Notes: a model not told the origin generated them from the letters alone. Shown: positions 48,701 through 59,295, counted from the stretch's first letter. The stretch is 64,000 nucleotides of DNA from Reticulitermes speratus (GCA_021186555.1 JAJKFL010000042.1:27961521-28025520); one strand, 5' to 3'. A program made the numbers and translations.

Positions 48701-51700
48701 ACCATGATTAGTGGGTCCCTGTCACCACGGCATGGCGCGTCCTCGGGTTGCGGATGGAGGTGCTAACAACTCCTCACCATAAAAAATTACCATGTTACGA
48801 AACACCATATAGAGCCTCGGACCTGGACTGATTCTTTGGTACGACTTAAGCAATGGAAAAGGAATATGAGATTTGGAACTTGGAACGTAAGGAGCCTGTA
48901 TAGGCCAGGGTCACTTATGACAGTGGCCAGGCAATTAGCTAGGTACAAATTAGATTTAGTGGGTGTACAGGAGGTTAGGTGGGACAAAGGAGGCACAGTA
49001 AGAGCAGGGGATTATACTTTCTTCTATGCAAAAGGAAAAGAAAGTCATCAGCTGGGAAGAGGTATTTTTGTACATCAGAGAATAGTATCAGCAATTAAGA
49101 AAGTAGAGTTTGTTAGTGATAGGGTGTCATATATGGTGCTGAGAGGTCGCTGGTGTAATATCATTGTTCTGAATGTGCATGCACCAACTGAGGAGAAAAG
49201 TGATGACTCAAAGGACAGTTTCTATGAGGAATTAGAACAGGTTTTTTATCATTTTCCTAAGTACCATACGAAAATTCTGTTAGGAGATTTTAATGCAAAA
49301 TTGGGGAGGGAGGATACTTTCAAACTGACGACTGGGAATGAGAGTTTACATGAGGATAGTAATGATAATGGTGTTAGAGTTGTAAACTTTGTCACATCCA
49401 AAAATCTAGTTGTAAAGAGCACAATGTTCCCACACCGAAATATTCATAAATACACCTGGACCTCTCCTGATGGGAAGACTCATAATCAGATTGATCACGT
49501 ATTGATAGATAGGAGATGGCATTAAAGTATACTCGATGTCCGATCGTTCAGGGGAGCTGACTGTGATACTGATCACTATCTGGTGGTTGCAAAAGTTAGG
49601 GAAAGACTGGCAGTAATTAAACAAGCAGCACAGAAGTTTGATGCAGAGAGATTTAATCTCAAGAAGCTAAGTGAAATAGAGGTTAGTAAACAGTATCAGA
49701 TAAAGATCTCAAACAGGTTTGCAGCTTTGGAGAACGTAAATTTTAGTGAGGACATATTGGGGCTTGGGAAAACATTAAAGAGAATATCAAAATCTCAGCT
49801 ACAGAGAGTCTAGGGCTGTATGAAAGGAAGCAGCATAAACCATGGTTTGACGAAGAATGTTCAAATTTTTATATCAAAGAAAGCAGGCTAAAATGCAGTG
49901 GTTACAGAATCCAAACCAAAGTAATGTAGAGAATCTGAACAATGTAAGACGTGAAGCTAGTAGACATTTCAGGAACAAAAAGAAGGAATATCTGAAAGCT
50001 AAAATTAATGAACGTGAAACAAACAGTAAGAACAAGAATATCAGAGACTTGTATATGGGCATCAATGACTTGAAGAAGGATTACCAGCCTAGAAACAATG
50101 TAGTAAAGGATGAGAAAGGTGATCTGGTTGCAGACTCCCACAGTATCTTGGATAGGTGGAGGAAAAATTTCTTTCAACTATTGAATTACATGGGGTTAAT
50201 GATGCTAGGCAGACTGAAATACATACAGCAGAGCCACTGGTGCCTGAGCCCAGTGACTCTGAGGTTGAGATGGCTATTGAAAAGTTAAAAAGGCACAAAT
50301 CACCAGGTATTGATCAAATTCCAGCAGAACTGATTAAAGCACGAGGTAGGACAATTCGTTCTGAGATCCATAACCTTATTAATTCTATTTGGAATAAAGG
50401 AGTCAATCATTGTACCTATTTGTAAGAAGGGTGACAAAACAGATTGCAGTAATTATCAAGGCATATCACTTCTGTCAACCAAATACAAAATTCTATCCAA
50501 CATCCTTCTGTCAAGGTTAACTCCATATGCAGAGTAAATTATTGAGGAGCATCAGTGTGGATTTAGACGTAACAGGTCGACTACTGATCATATATTCTGC
50601 ATTCGTCAAATACTTGAGAAAAAATGGGAATATAATGAGGCAGTGCATCAGCTATTTATAGACTTCAAGAAAGCCTGTGATTCACTTAGGAGGGACGTCT
50701 TGTATAATGTTCTCATTGAATTTGGTATCCCTATGAAACTAGTAAGGCACGTAGAAATGTGTCTAAATGAAACTTATAGCAGAGTCCGGGTAGGAAAACA
50801 TTTGTCTGACACATTTCCTATTAAGAATGGTTTGAACAAGGAGATGCTTTATCGCCATTGCTTTTCAACTTTTCTTTGGAATATGTCATTAGGAGGGTTC
50901 AGGTAAACCAGGAGGGCTTACAATTAAATGGTACACATCAGCTTCTAGTTTATGCTTATGATATTAATATATTGGATGGAAGAGTACATTCTATAAAGAA
51001 AAACACAGAAGCTTTGGTAGTCGCTAGTAAGGAGACTGGTCTAGAAGTAAATGCTGAGAAAACTAAGTACATGGTCATGTCTCGCAATCAGAATGCAGGA
51101 CAAAATCACAACATAAAGATAGATAATAAATCCTTTGAAAGGTTGAAACAGTTCAAATATTTGGGAACAACCCTAACGAATCGAAATTCCATTCAGGAAG
51201 AAATTAAGAGCAGATTGAAGTCGGGGAATGCTTGTTATCATTCGGTGCAGGATCTTCTGTCTTCCAGTTTGCTATCCAAAAATACAAAGATTAAGATATA
51301 CAGAACTGTAATTTTGCCTGTTGTTTTGTATTGGTGTGAAACTTGGTCTGTCACATTGAGGGAGAAACATAGGCTGAAGGTGTTCGAGAATAGGGTGCTG
51401 AGGAGGATATTTGGGCCTAAGAGGGACGAGGTAACAGGGGAGTGGAGAAGACTACATAACGAGGAACTTAATGATCTGTACTCATCACCAAATATTGTTC
51501 GGGTGATCAAATCGAGAAGAAATGAGGTGGGCGGGGCATGTAGCACGTATGGGTGAGGGGAGAGGTGCATACAGGGTTTTGGTGGGGAGACCTGAGTGAA
51601 GGAGACCACTTGGAAGACCCAGGGTAGATGGGAAGATAATATTAAAATGGATCTTCAAGAAGTGGGATGGGGGGCCATGGACTGGATTGATATGGCTCAG

Positions 51701-51837
51701 GATAGGGACAGGTGGCGGGCTCTTGTGAGTGCGGTAATGAACCTTCGGGTTCTACAAAATGAGTGGAATTTCTTGACTAGCTGACGACCTGTTAGCTTCT
51801 CAAGAAGGACTCTGCTCCATGAAGTTAGTTAGTTAGT
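48701..51837 (+). mobile_element. Full-length RTE-like LINE with 14-bp target duplication
   Basis: The 14-bp direct repeat tatatccatgacgt flanks the element exactly (48687-48700 and 51838-51851). The element has a ~165-bp 5' UTR beginning accatgattagtgggtccct, a single ORF with AP endonuclease and RT, and a (TTAG)n tail at about 51824-51838. The single-ORF APE-RT layout with a short tandem tail fits RTE-type elements. It inserted into AT-rich host DNA just right of the pentamer array. The protein is heavily mutated, so the copy is dead, but its ends are intact. Confidence 0.85.
48866..51784 (+). pseudogene. RTE-like endonuclease and reverse transcriptase, broken
   Basis: Start chosen at ATG 48866 (MRFGTWNVRSLYRPG), where the endonuclease fold begins; the frame is open slightly upstream. 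Endonuclease motifs in order: NVRSLY, GVQEVRWD, LNVHAPTEE, ILLGDFNAKLG, YTWTSPDGK, NQIDHVLI and, after a stop at 49523-49525, DCDTDHYLVV. The RT part shows KRHKSPGIDQIPAELI, KKGDKTDCSNYQGISLL, HQLFIDFKKACDSL, DALSPLLFN, LLVYAYDINIL and VNAEKTKYMVMS. The catalytic YADD is YAYD, losing an essential Asp. The C-terminus has CETWS, ENRVLRRIFGPKR, ARMGEG (shifted frame) and [16 protein letters not shown]. Breaks include stops at 49523 and about 50536 and frameshifts near 49775, 50170, 50410, 50835 and 51520. Such proteins nick target DNA and copy the element RNA; this one cannot. Confidence 0.85.
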
Positions 51838-51851
51838 TATATCCATGACGT

Positions 51852-52307
51852 GGCATCCCAAACACAATTTTGTCGGACATGGGTACAAATCTCTTTACAA
51901 CTTATAAAACCGGGATTGAACCTGGAAAATGGGACGCATGGGATCCCTATCCATGCTGTGTACTGGCGTACGTGACGTTTTGCAAGTTTATGTGGGTGAC
52001 TTGCAGAGCTCTCGTCCACAACGTACAGTGACTGCAGAGATGCAGTATAATAGGAGGGAGTTTACGCGTGATTTTTTTGCACCAAAATTTAGGCGTCGTC
52101 CGTGGTTATGATCGCTCGGAGCGTCGCTCGCTGTCTGGGCTGCAGCATCTGCCCGAGACCCACCAACCATAAGGGTTGCTAAGAAACCCTGGAATAATAG
52201 GAAATGTGGTGCAAATAAACTCTAGTTTACACAGAAATAATTTCTCCGAAAATTATCCGCAATTGTGGCACGCACTGTCAAAGTTTCTACAGTCGTGTCC
52301 TAGGCTG
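51852..52307. other. Non-coding DNA, no gene recognised
   Basis: Two overlapping ~60-codon frames exist on opposite strands around 51837-52170, but neither has family features. The first ~330 bp are GC-richer than the surroundings. Confidence 0.4.
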
Positions 52308-52454
52308 AAGAAGTTTTAACCAGGATGGAAGGAAATTCTGTAACAACCCGTCACGGCAATTGGTTAAAGGAACAATTGTATTTAGATTACTGTGTAACAA
52401 ACTATGTAATAGTACAGAGAAATAAAGAAAGAACTTAAAAAAAAGAAGTTTTAA
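52308..52454 (+). mobile_element. Short retroposed fragment with poly(A) and 12-bp target duplication
   Basis: aagaagttttaa is present at 52308-52319 and 52443-52454. Between them lie 123 bp ending in AATAAA (52421-52426), about 10 further bases and a poly(A) run. This is the classic mark of LINE-mediated retroposition of an mRNA or SINE 3' end. The source transcript is not identified. The inserted piece begins ccaggatggaaggaaattct. Confidence 0.7.
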
Positions 52455-52513
52455 GAATGTCGGTTTTAAAAAAAATCAAAATATTAGCCATATTATTAAC
52501 GTGCGCCATATTA

Positions 52514-53852
52514 TTAACCTTCACGCGGTTCCCACATATCTCGGGCCGGCCGAGCTTCCTCTTGACAGGTTTTTCTCCTTTTAAAGTCACTGTCAGTAAT
52601 AATGTTTTCATTAATCCTCTACACCCGAAAGGGAAAACACTGTCCCAGCAATTCAAATACTCTCACGGCCGAACGGGAAAACATTGTCCCGCAAAGCCTC
52701 ACAATATTTGTCTAAAAGGTTTGTAAAGGCATGAAAGATTGTGTGAAATTTAATTCTAGTTAAAATTTTCACTAATGAGGTTTAATTTTTCCTACTAATA
52801 TCATTACGATTTTTCCAGCAGTCACGAATTATTTACATACATCTCCAGGCAATGGTTTTTCATATTGGCGAAGTGAAACAAATACACACATAAAGGACCT
52901 TCCGACAAGTCTGTCTTCCTTCATATAGCCCCTTCTGTAAAATCCACAACCGCTTCACGCCTATTATTTCATCAAGAAGACGCTACTAAAAAATATCAAT
53001 TCAGTAATTACAACAGTGATATTTACTGCTTTGTGTGTTCTGCTTTTCAATTTTAGTATCAGTTGCTACTCCGAAATGCAGTTTTGTACGATATATCTCG
53101 AAACATGGGGTAGCACACAACCCTTTGTTACATTCTTGACACTTGATTTGCGTTCCTTTTTCTTTGTTTTTGGCGGAACACACGTCACCGAATTTTCTTA
53201 CACTCGGTGTCTGATTTCTCTGATGGTGATTCAAGCTGCTGCACTGCCTGGGTTATAGCATGTTATTGCTAGTGCAGGCAGTGGACTGAAGTGAAATGTT
53301 GAGTTGAAGATAGACATAAGCATGAAGCTAAAATTCGAAATAGTCAGGAAGAAATACTTAGAGCAGAATGAAGGACATTTGCCTGTGGTCCCATCTTGCA
53401 CTAACTGACTGCATATGAACTCAGCAGCCAGATAAGCCAGCTCTACCTCGAAAACTAAACACATTATAAGATTGCAACCTAAACAGCGTCTCAGGAAATA
53501 CGGTGACATGTACAATCAGCTCCAAATTTTATAGTACAGTGTTTCCACTTACAGCAAGAGGTACTTGAAAAGGATAAATCTAGAAAATGAAGCTTAAAGT
53601 GAAAAATAAACTAAATAAAAAATGACCTTCAACTACGCTGCGTAAAAATAGGCGAATTTTCTTGAAACTTGCGTAACGGGTAGATGGATTCATTCTTAAG
53701 CGTGTACTTTTGATTTGAAGTTTTTATCTTTAAACATGTATGAAATACAACGGATAAGATTAGCATGTGCGAAAACGGGCATTTAATGAGAAAAGAACCC
53801 CGGCCTTCATAGGTCACATTGGGATTTAAATCTTCCGTTCTGTAAAGGTTAA
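52514..53852 (-). mobile_element. Decayed piggyBac element
   Basis: TTAA followed by CCTTCACGCGG at 52514, and CTGTAAAGG followed by TTAA at 53841-53852, give inverted ends CCTTYAC on TTAA sites. The interior contains a recognisable piggyBac C-terminal zinc domain on the minus strand (about 53050-53234). The element is 1.34 kb, too short for an intact transposase, so most of the coding region is deleted. End matching is short, so exact limits are tentative. Confidence 0.5.
53050..53234 (-). pseudogene. piggyBac transposase C-terminal zinc-binding domain
   Basis: The minus-strand frame reads VRKFGDVCSAKNKEKGTQIK then CQECNKGLCATPCFEIYRTK. The pattern VCxxx, CxxC, LCxxPCFExYHTK is the cysteine-rich DNA-binding tail of piggyBac-family transposases, which recognises the element ends. 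The first Cys pair is reduced (DVCSA, where C-x-x-C is usual). The DDE catalytic core expected upstream at 53.3-54.5 kb is absent, so this is an orphan domain inside the decayed element. Confidence 0.65.
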
Positions 53853-55128
53853 GTAGTGAACTATTGTAAATTGTATATCACTGGAGACATAACGTCAGGA
53901 GTGGCTCTCAAAAAACTTGTTATCACACTATGTTTTTTTAATTTGCTTTATCGATTTTATCATCCGTGCAAAATCCCTTGTGCTTAGTGAAATGTTAGGG
54001 GAACATTTCATCCAATCTATCCAGTGTCTCTCAGCCCAAAAGACAGCAAATTACATAGAGCGTTAAATTCCAACGGTAGTCTGTGGTGTGCGCTACTGCA
54101 GCCGCTTCAAATATAACTGGCTTTGTATTCAGGTCATCAGCCGTATTTCTACGTACTTGTGTTGTAAATGGTATCATTTATGGTAGTAGGTCATTATGTA
54201 GTGTTATTTTTGTTCCATTTTAACCAAACTAGTATTTAATGGACATATTTTAGGAAAAATATTCACTTTCACCACCGGTATAAAATTTCATGAAAATTCA
54301 CTCAGTGAGAGCTGAGTTGTTCCACGCGGACAGAGGGACAGACAGACATGACGAGCCAAATAATCGCTTTGTCGAAAACTTAGAGAAAGCTCTTCAGTAG
54401 GGAAGGAAGGAAATGAAAGACGAAAAATACAGGCTTACGGACAAGAAGGGAAATAACTGCACAGGGACACTCATTTGTCTGTTCTGTTGGTACTCATAAG
54501 TGCTGATTGTGACGTAATCCACTTATCACACTCTTGTCACCTCGGAGCGCATGAGTAGCCAATATCTCTCATTTATAAATAAGCAGGACGCGGACTGTTC
54601 TGCTTGTTTTGCTATCCTAGAGGTGACTAGAGGTGAGTACCGTGCTGTTGTCTCGTGTCAGTTCATCTTGTCGGTTCAGCTCGACAGAATGGTGACAGAC
54701 ACAATGGTTTCCGAGCGCTCATTCAGTTCTCATAATAACTTTCTTTAAGTATACAGAAGTAATATATATATATATATGAAATTCTAGGCATTGTTATTCT
54801 CTCATTACGTAACACTCACAGCTGTCAGTAGTCACTAATGCGACCACAAGGCGGCTATAATATATAGCAGTGAACTGTACCTGTGCGTCGGTCGGTATTA
54901 GCTTGTATATTCCCAAAATAGAAGACGCTACAAATTGTTAACATTTAGCAAAATAGTGTTTTATGGGGCCCTCAAAGCCAGTGGCACGTAGTAATTAGTC
55001 AATGTGGGTGCAAGTTGTAGAAACTTTACATAGAGGTGGATTTTTACAAGCTTCCCAGTTGAAAGCTTCAAAAGGGTTTGTATTATTTCAAGCTTACTTT
55101 TTAATAACGTACGCAGCAATAATAAACA
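53853..55128. other. Non-coding region with a probable eroded repeat
   Basis: No supportable gene. Around 54280-54400, the block from ggtataaaatttcatgaaaattcac through ttccacgcggacagagggac and gacagacatgacgagcc resembles a repeat I have seen often in insect genomes; this is a memory-based call. A TA simple repeat lies at about 54763-54778. A 65-codon frame at 54551-54748 has no recognised features. Confidence 0.35.
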
Positions 55129-55504
55129 CCAGCATTTATTTTTTTACAATTTTAACATCGATTTTATTTATTTTAATATAAACAAAAAGTGACCCTTCAC
55201 AAAAATAAGTGACATAGTGGACTAACACAAGGATGTGTTTTTAATAAATGCATTTTATTCGTGCTAATATACGATAAAAAAAGTCACAGTGTAGCTCAAG
55301 TGATGGTGGTGACTGTTTACATAAACAATGAACTAATATGAGGAGTGTTTTTAAATAATGCAATTGTGACACCCCCTGAGGATGGCTTATTAATAAGCCG
55401 AAACATATGTAGGGGTTTTTAACTAACGTTTTAAAGAAGCCTTGTAGTGTTCTTTAAATAAAGAAGTGCATTTAGTTGGTGATTTATTAATAACCAGCAT
55501 TTAT
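55129..55504 (+). mobile_element. 354-bp hammerhead-bearing element with 11-bp target duplication
   Basis: ccagcatttat flanks the element at 55129-55139 and 55494-55504. The element is AT-rich and non-coding, and carries one hammerhead-like motif at 55373-55415. Unlike the other members it has no inverted second arm, so it looks like a single-end (monomer) version. The size and the terminal motif recall small Penelope derivatives or retrozyme-like elements; the class is inferred. Confidence 0.6.
55373..55415 (+). ncRNA. Hammerhead-like motif in the 354-bp element
   Basis: CCCCTGAGGA, extra T, helix II GGCTTAT with ATAAGCC (7 bp), GAAAC, ATATGTAGGGG. Stem I can pair CCCC with GGGG. The core fits CTGANGA/GAAA with N = G. 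Confidence 0.55.
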
Positions 55505-55554
55505 ATTACGGCACTTACGAGTAGTTCAATTTTGGAAGTTTCATACAATGAATC

Positions 55555-55940
55555 GGCAGTAACCTCAAGGATACGTAACAGAAGTGCTAACCATTTAAGT
55601 AGCAGTTATCTCTTTGAATGAATACGACTGCAATAACATTGAACACGGTTCTAAGTTGTTAACATAGTGAGTTTGTATGGTTGTTACAACATTGAATGTT
55701 GTGCTGATTGTAAGCAGTGATTGTCACAAGTAGTGTTTACATTTGAAATAATGTTGAACAGCATTCTAAGCAGAAATTGTCATTGTTTCAGCTGAAATAA
55801 TGTTGAACAACATGATAAGCAGTGGTTATCACTCTGCATGTGCATGTGCTTGTATGTGTGTTGCTCAAATAATGTTGATCTTGGCAGTGGCTCCAGCAAG
55901 AGTCGAACAGCACGTTAAGTAGCTGTTAACTCTTATACTT
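55555..55940. repeat. Degenerate ~55-bp minisatellite
   Basis: Six or seven diverged units carry variants of aataatgttgaaca-catt-taagcagt-gttatcac, with landmarks near 55636, 55691, 55752, 55801, 55866 and 55905. Spacing varies between about 40 and 65 bp. No coding content. Confidence 0.55.
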
Positions 55941-56585
55941 TGGCCTCTGTTAATTCGTGCCATTGTAGACTATGACGCTATGTCATCAGTAATTCCAACA
56001 CTGTGGTAGTGAGAATATTTTCTTCTCGAGGAACGTTAATGTCGAGTAATGTACAATCCCGAGTAGTTACGTAGTATTAAGCATTAAATTACACATTTAT
56101 CTGGGCTCAAGGTAAGCATATGGCGACAGAGCATATCCGTAAGTTCATCTCGGACTAAAACATTAACATCTAGACTGCTGTACACTTACATGGAATCCAC
56201 TATAAATGGCTTAAAAATGTACGAATATAATCCACTTTCACCACAGCAACAATGACAATATTTGACATATAAGATAAATGGTAGCTGTAATTTAATGGAA
56301 GCGTTGATTGGCATAAACTTATCGCTGAGCATATTTGTGCATTTATGTCGCTCTAGATTAGTTCTCGGGAGAAGCGTGATTCGGAACTTTGATGTGTTGA
56401 GGTTTCTTGCCGTTTTTACCACACTCTGTAGTCGAATTTTTTAATGGTACGTTCATATGCTTTACTTCTACTTCCTTCAAAACTCTTACAAACTTCGTTA
56501 AATGTTGATTTCAGGCTTCCGCCGCGATGTTGATGAAATCTGTGGTCTTCTGGGTAATTACACGGCGTCGTGTGGTAATTATTTA

Positions 56586-56624
56586 CCGACGTTTCGGGAC
56601 AACGTATCGGTCCCATCTTCACGG
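56586..56624 (-). ncRNA. Hammerhead-like motif, left arm of fold-back
   Basis: On the minus strand: CCGTGAAGAT, helix GGGAC with GTCCC, GAAACGTCGG. Position C3 of the core is G, so it departs from the hammerhead consensus at this position as well as by the extra T. Confidence 0.35.
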
Positions 56625-58095
56625 GTCAAGATTCCGAGTAGGAAAGAAAGCCAGGAAAGAAACTTGGCAGCATAGCGGGGTGGGGGAACGTGCGTTGTTG
56701 GTCAGCCGATAGGCTGAGAGAGGGGGGGGGGGTGGGGTACAAGGTCACAATATGTACTGGTGCGGCGAGGTGAGAAATAAGTCTGGAATGCGGCGACAAC
56801 TTTAAGGGAGTGAGACGAACTGAAAGGAACGAAGGAGTAAACGAACAAAACCAAGGGGAAAAAAAAAGAAAAGATTTCGAAACCAATAAGAATAAATTAA
56901 ATTAGTATAAAAATCATAAAGAAGGGGAAAAGGAAAAATAAATAAGAGTAAAGAATTAGTAAAAAAATATATAAAAACCGAAATGAAATGAAAAGAACAA
57001 AAACATCATAGCTAAGGAGTGTAAACTAGATGAAATGAAAACTAAAAATAAGATAAATGAAAATCAACGGAATAAACCCAATGAGGGTGTAACAAAAAGG
57101 ACATAGACGATAAAGCAATGTCAATTGTATAAAAACAATCAATAGATGGAAGGAACACGAATAGAGGGGGAAATTCCAGGCAGATTAGAAATAGTAATGT
57201 TAAGGACAGAAAACAGGTCGCAGATGGAGGAAGAGAATGGGGGGGGAGGGAGACAGCTTGAACCGGAAGAAAGGATAGCAACAGAAGCGGCTAAAGGAAA
57301 AGCAGCAATGGGAAATGTATCAGCGTGGAACAGGAAGAGGGAGACTAGCCCACGGTCCTTTTGAGGACCACACACTCTCCCTCTTCCTGTTCCACGCTGA
57401 TTCATTTCCCATTGCTGCTTTTCCTTTAGCCGCTTCTGTTGCTATCCTTTCCTCCGGTTATAGCTGTCTCCCCCCCCTCCCATTCTCTTCCTCCATCTGC
57501 GACCTGTTTTCTGTCCTTTACATTACTATTTTTAATCCGCCTGGAATTTCCCCCTCTATTCGTGTTCCTTCCATCTATTAATTGTTTTTATACAATTGAC
57601 ATTGCTTTATCGTCTATGTCCTTTTTGTTACACCCTCATTGGGTTTATTCCGTTGATTTTCATTTATCTTATTTTTAGTTTTCATTTCATCTAGTTTACA
57701 CTCCTTAGCTATGATGTTTTTGTTCTTTTCATTTCATTTCGGTTTTTATATTTTTTTTACTAATTCTTTACTCTTATTTATTTTTCCTTTTCCCCTTATT
57801 TATGATTTTTATACTAATTTAATTTATTCTTATTGGTTTCGAACTCTTTTCTTTTTTTTTTTTCCTTGGTTTTGTTCGTTTACTCCTTCATTCATTCCGT
57901 TCAGTTCGTCTCACTCCCTTCAAGTTGTCGCCGCATTCCATACTTATTTCTCACCCCGCCGCACCAGTACATATTGTGACCTTGTACCCCACCCCCCCTC
58001 TCGCAGCCTATCGGCTGCCCAACATCGCACGTTCCCCCACCCCGCTATGCTGCCAAGTTTCTTTCCTGGCTTTCTTTCCTACTCGGAATCTTGAC

Positions 58096-58134
58096 CCGTG
58101 AAGATGGGACCGATACGTTGTCCCGAAACGTCGG
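58096..58134 (+). ncRNA. Hammerhead-like motif, right arm of fold-back
   Basis: Same sequence and layout as the left-arm copy, on the opposite strand. The CCG before the core can pair with the CGG at 58132-58134. Confidence 0.35.
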
Positions 58135-58377
58135 TAAATAATTACCACACGACGCCGTGTAATTACCCAGAAGACCACAGATTTCGTTAAATGTGTTAAC
58201 AACCAACTAATTCTGAACAAGATGACGTTTAAGCAGATTTTGGTATTTCGTTGAAAAGAACACAATTGCTGGACGGGGTACTTAAATTTACTGAGTATGT
58301 ACACTTCTAAGATTTTAAAGCGTTGTGCATGTACTTTCCTTTTTCAGATTCTTCTTGGCTCGTGTGTATGTCTTGCA

Positions 58378-59295
58378 ATGTCTGTTTACGAGAAGTTGCC
58401 TGAAAGACAGGCCCGTGGATGTGGTTCTCTCGCCTCTCTAATGTGCTTCAAGTGCAGGGAGGGTTACGCAAAACCTCCAATTTACATTTGCAAGAACGGG
58501 CACCTGTTGTGCGCAGAGTGTTTAGTTGGTCGACAACATTGCTCACTCTGTGGGAAGACATTTCAGAAAACCAGGTCCATTGAGCTGGAGGAGATGGCAG
58601 AGAAGTTGTTGAAACCTTGTCAATGGGGCTGCGAGCAATGGATGCCACCATTTGAAGTCGAGGCCCACGAGAAACACTGCGATTTCAAGAAACTTTTCTG
58701 CTTGTCTCTGGTTGGCCACGGAAATTGTGCGTGGACCGGCACCCGCAAGGAATTGGCCCAGCACCTTCTTAGCAAACATTCCCCGATTATTTCGGACAAT
58801 TTCGTGTATGATTTTGTGATTAAGAACTATAGTCATGTTGAACAGTTCAGTGCCACTTGCCTACTAACTTGCTTCCACCACTTGTTTCTGGCGAAACTCG
58901 TGTACAATGGTACAAATAGAGCCTTTTATGGAGGAGTGCAATTCGTGAGTGGGGCACCGCAGGTCGCAAAAGGGTTCAGATATGAGTTTGAGATAGGGAA
59001 GCAAACAGTAAATAACGCGGCTCACTACAAATTTATATTCAGTAGACAGACTCACAAGATTTCGGAAGATTATAGTGATGACACACTTTCAGATAGATTT
59101 GATCACTTTTGGTTCAGTAAGGACATTGGAACTTTCTTCACTGACATTAATGATACACTGACAGTGACTGTGATAATGAAAAGTGTGCAGTCACTGGCAA
59201 TGAAGAATGTTGAAGCAGACAAAACATATGGTTTCGTACCGTCACAGTATTGCCAAAAATGCGTCCGGTTATTTAACCCTGTGCCGCCGTTATAA
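58378..59295 (+). CDS. SIAH/Sina-type RING E3 ubiquitin ligase
   Basis: An intact 305-codon frame. Family members transfer ubiquitin from E2 enzymes to substrates that they bind through the C-terminal domain, acting in cytosol and nucleus. Domains: RING at residues 23-58 (C23-x2-C26, C38-x3-H42, C45-x2-C48, C55-x2-C58), SIAH double zinc finger at 81-134 (C81, C85, H97, C101, C108, C117, H129, H134), then a substrate-binding beta-sandwich to about residue 290. Length matches the ~300-residue family. Start chosen at ATG 58378 because a splice acceptor (tttttcag, 58341-58347) lies just upstream; an upstream in-frame ATG at 58297 would precede that acceptor and adds an unrelated segment. The last residues (CQKCVRLFNPVPPL) add a CxxC not in classic Siah. 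The fold-back element sits about 165 bp before the acceptor, probably in the first intron. Insects carry many Sina-like paralogues, so no specific name is given. Confidence 0.85.
   Translation: MSVYEKLPERQARGCGSLASLMCFKCREGYAKPPIYICKNGHLLCAECLVGRQHCSLCGKTFQKTRSIELEEMAEKLLKPCQWGCEQWMPPFEVEAHEKHCDFKKLFCLSLVGHGNCAWTGTRKELAQHLLSKHSPIISDNFVYDFVIKNYSHVEQFSATCLLTCFHHLFLAKLVYNGTNRAFYGGVQFVSGAPQVAKGFRYEFEIGKQTVNNAAHYKFIFSRQTHKISEDYSDDTLSDRFDHFWFSKDIGTFFTDINDTLTVTVIMKSVQSLAMKNVEADKTYGFVPSQYCQKCVRLFNPVPPL

Larger units (their letters stand above)
56494..58193. mobile_element. 1.7-kb fold-back element with ~0.83-kb inverted arms
   Basis: ttcgttaaatgt is duplicated at 56494-56505 and 58183-58194. Between lie two arms that are near-perfect reverse complements over about 830 bp, meeting around 57340-57375 with a ~30-bp loop. 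The outer ~120 bp of each arm are the same sequence family as the small element at 1764-2040, with hammerhead-like cores at 56586-56624 (-) and 58096-58134 (+). The left side has the same ~32-nt unpaired extension (ggcttccgccgcgatg). The inner parts of the arms hold a G-rich run (C-rich in the other arm) and AT-rich sequence. Frames of 70-130 codons appear in both arms as mirror images and are not genes. Transcripts crossing it would form a very long hairpin. Confidence 0.8.

Noticed and set aside
54551..54748. 65-codon frame with Cys residues that looks like a small gene
   Set aside because: No signal peptide, domain or splice evidence; surrounding DNA has repeat character.
56626..58094. Mirror-image frames of 70-127 codons in the fold-back arms (Ser/Phe/Pro-rich)
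   Set aside because: They arise from low-complexity sequence present on both arms and have no domain or start context.
58297..58377. Upstream in-frame ATG extending the SIAH protein by 27 residues
   Set aside because: A strong splice acceptor lies within this stretch at 58341-58347, and the extra residues have no family match.
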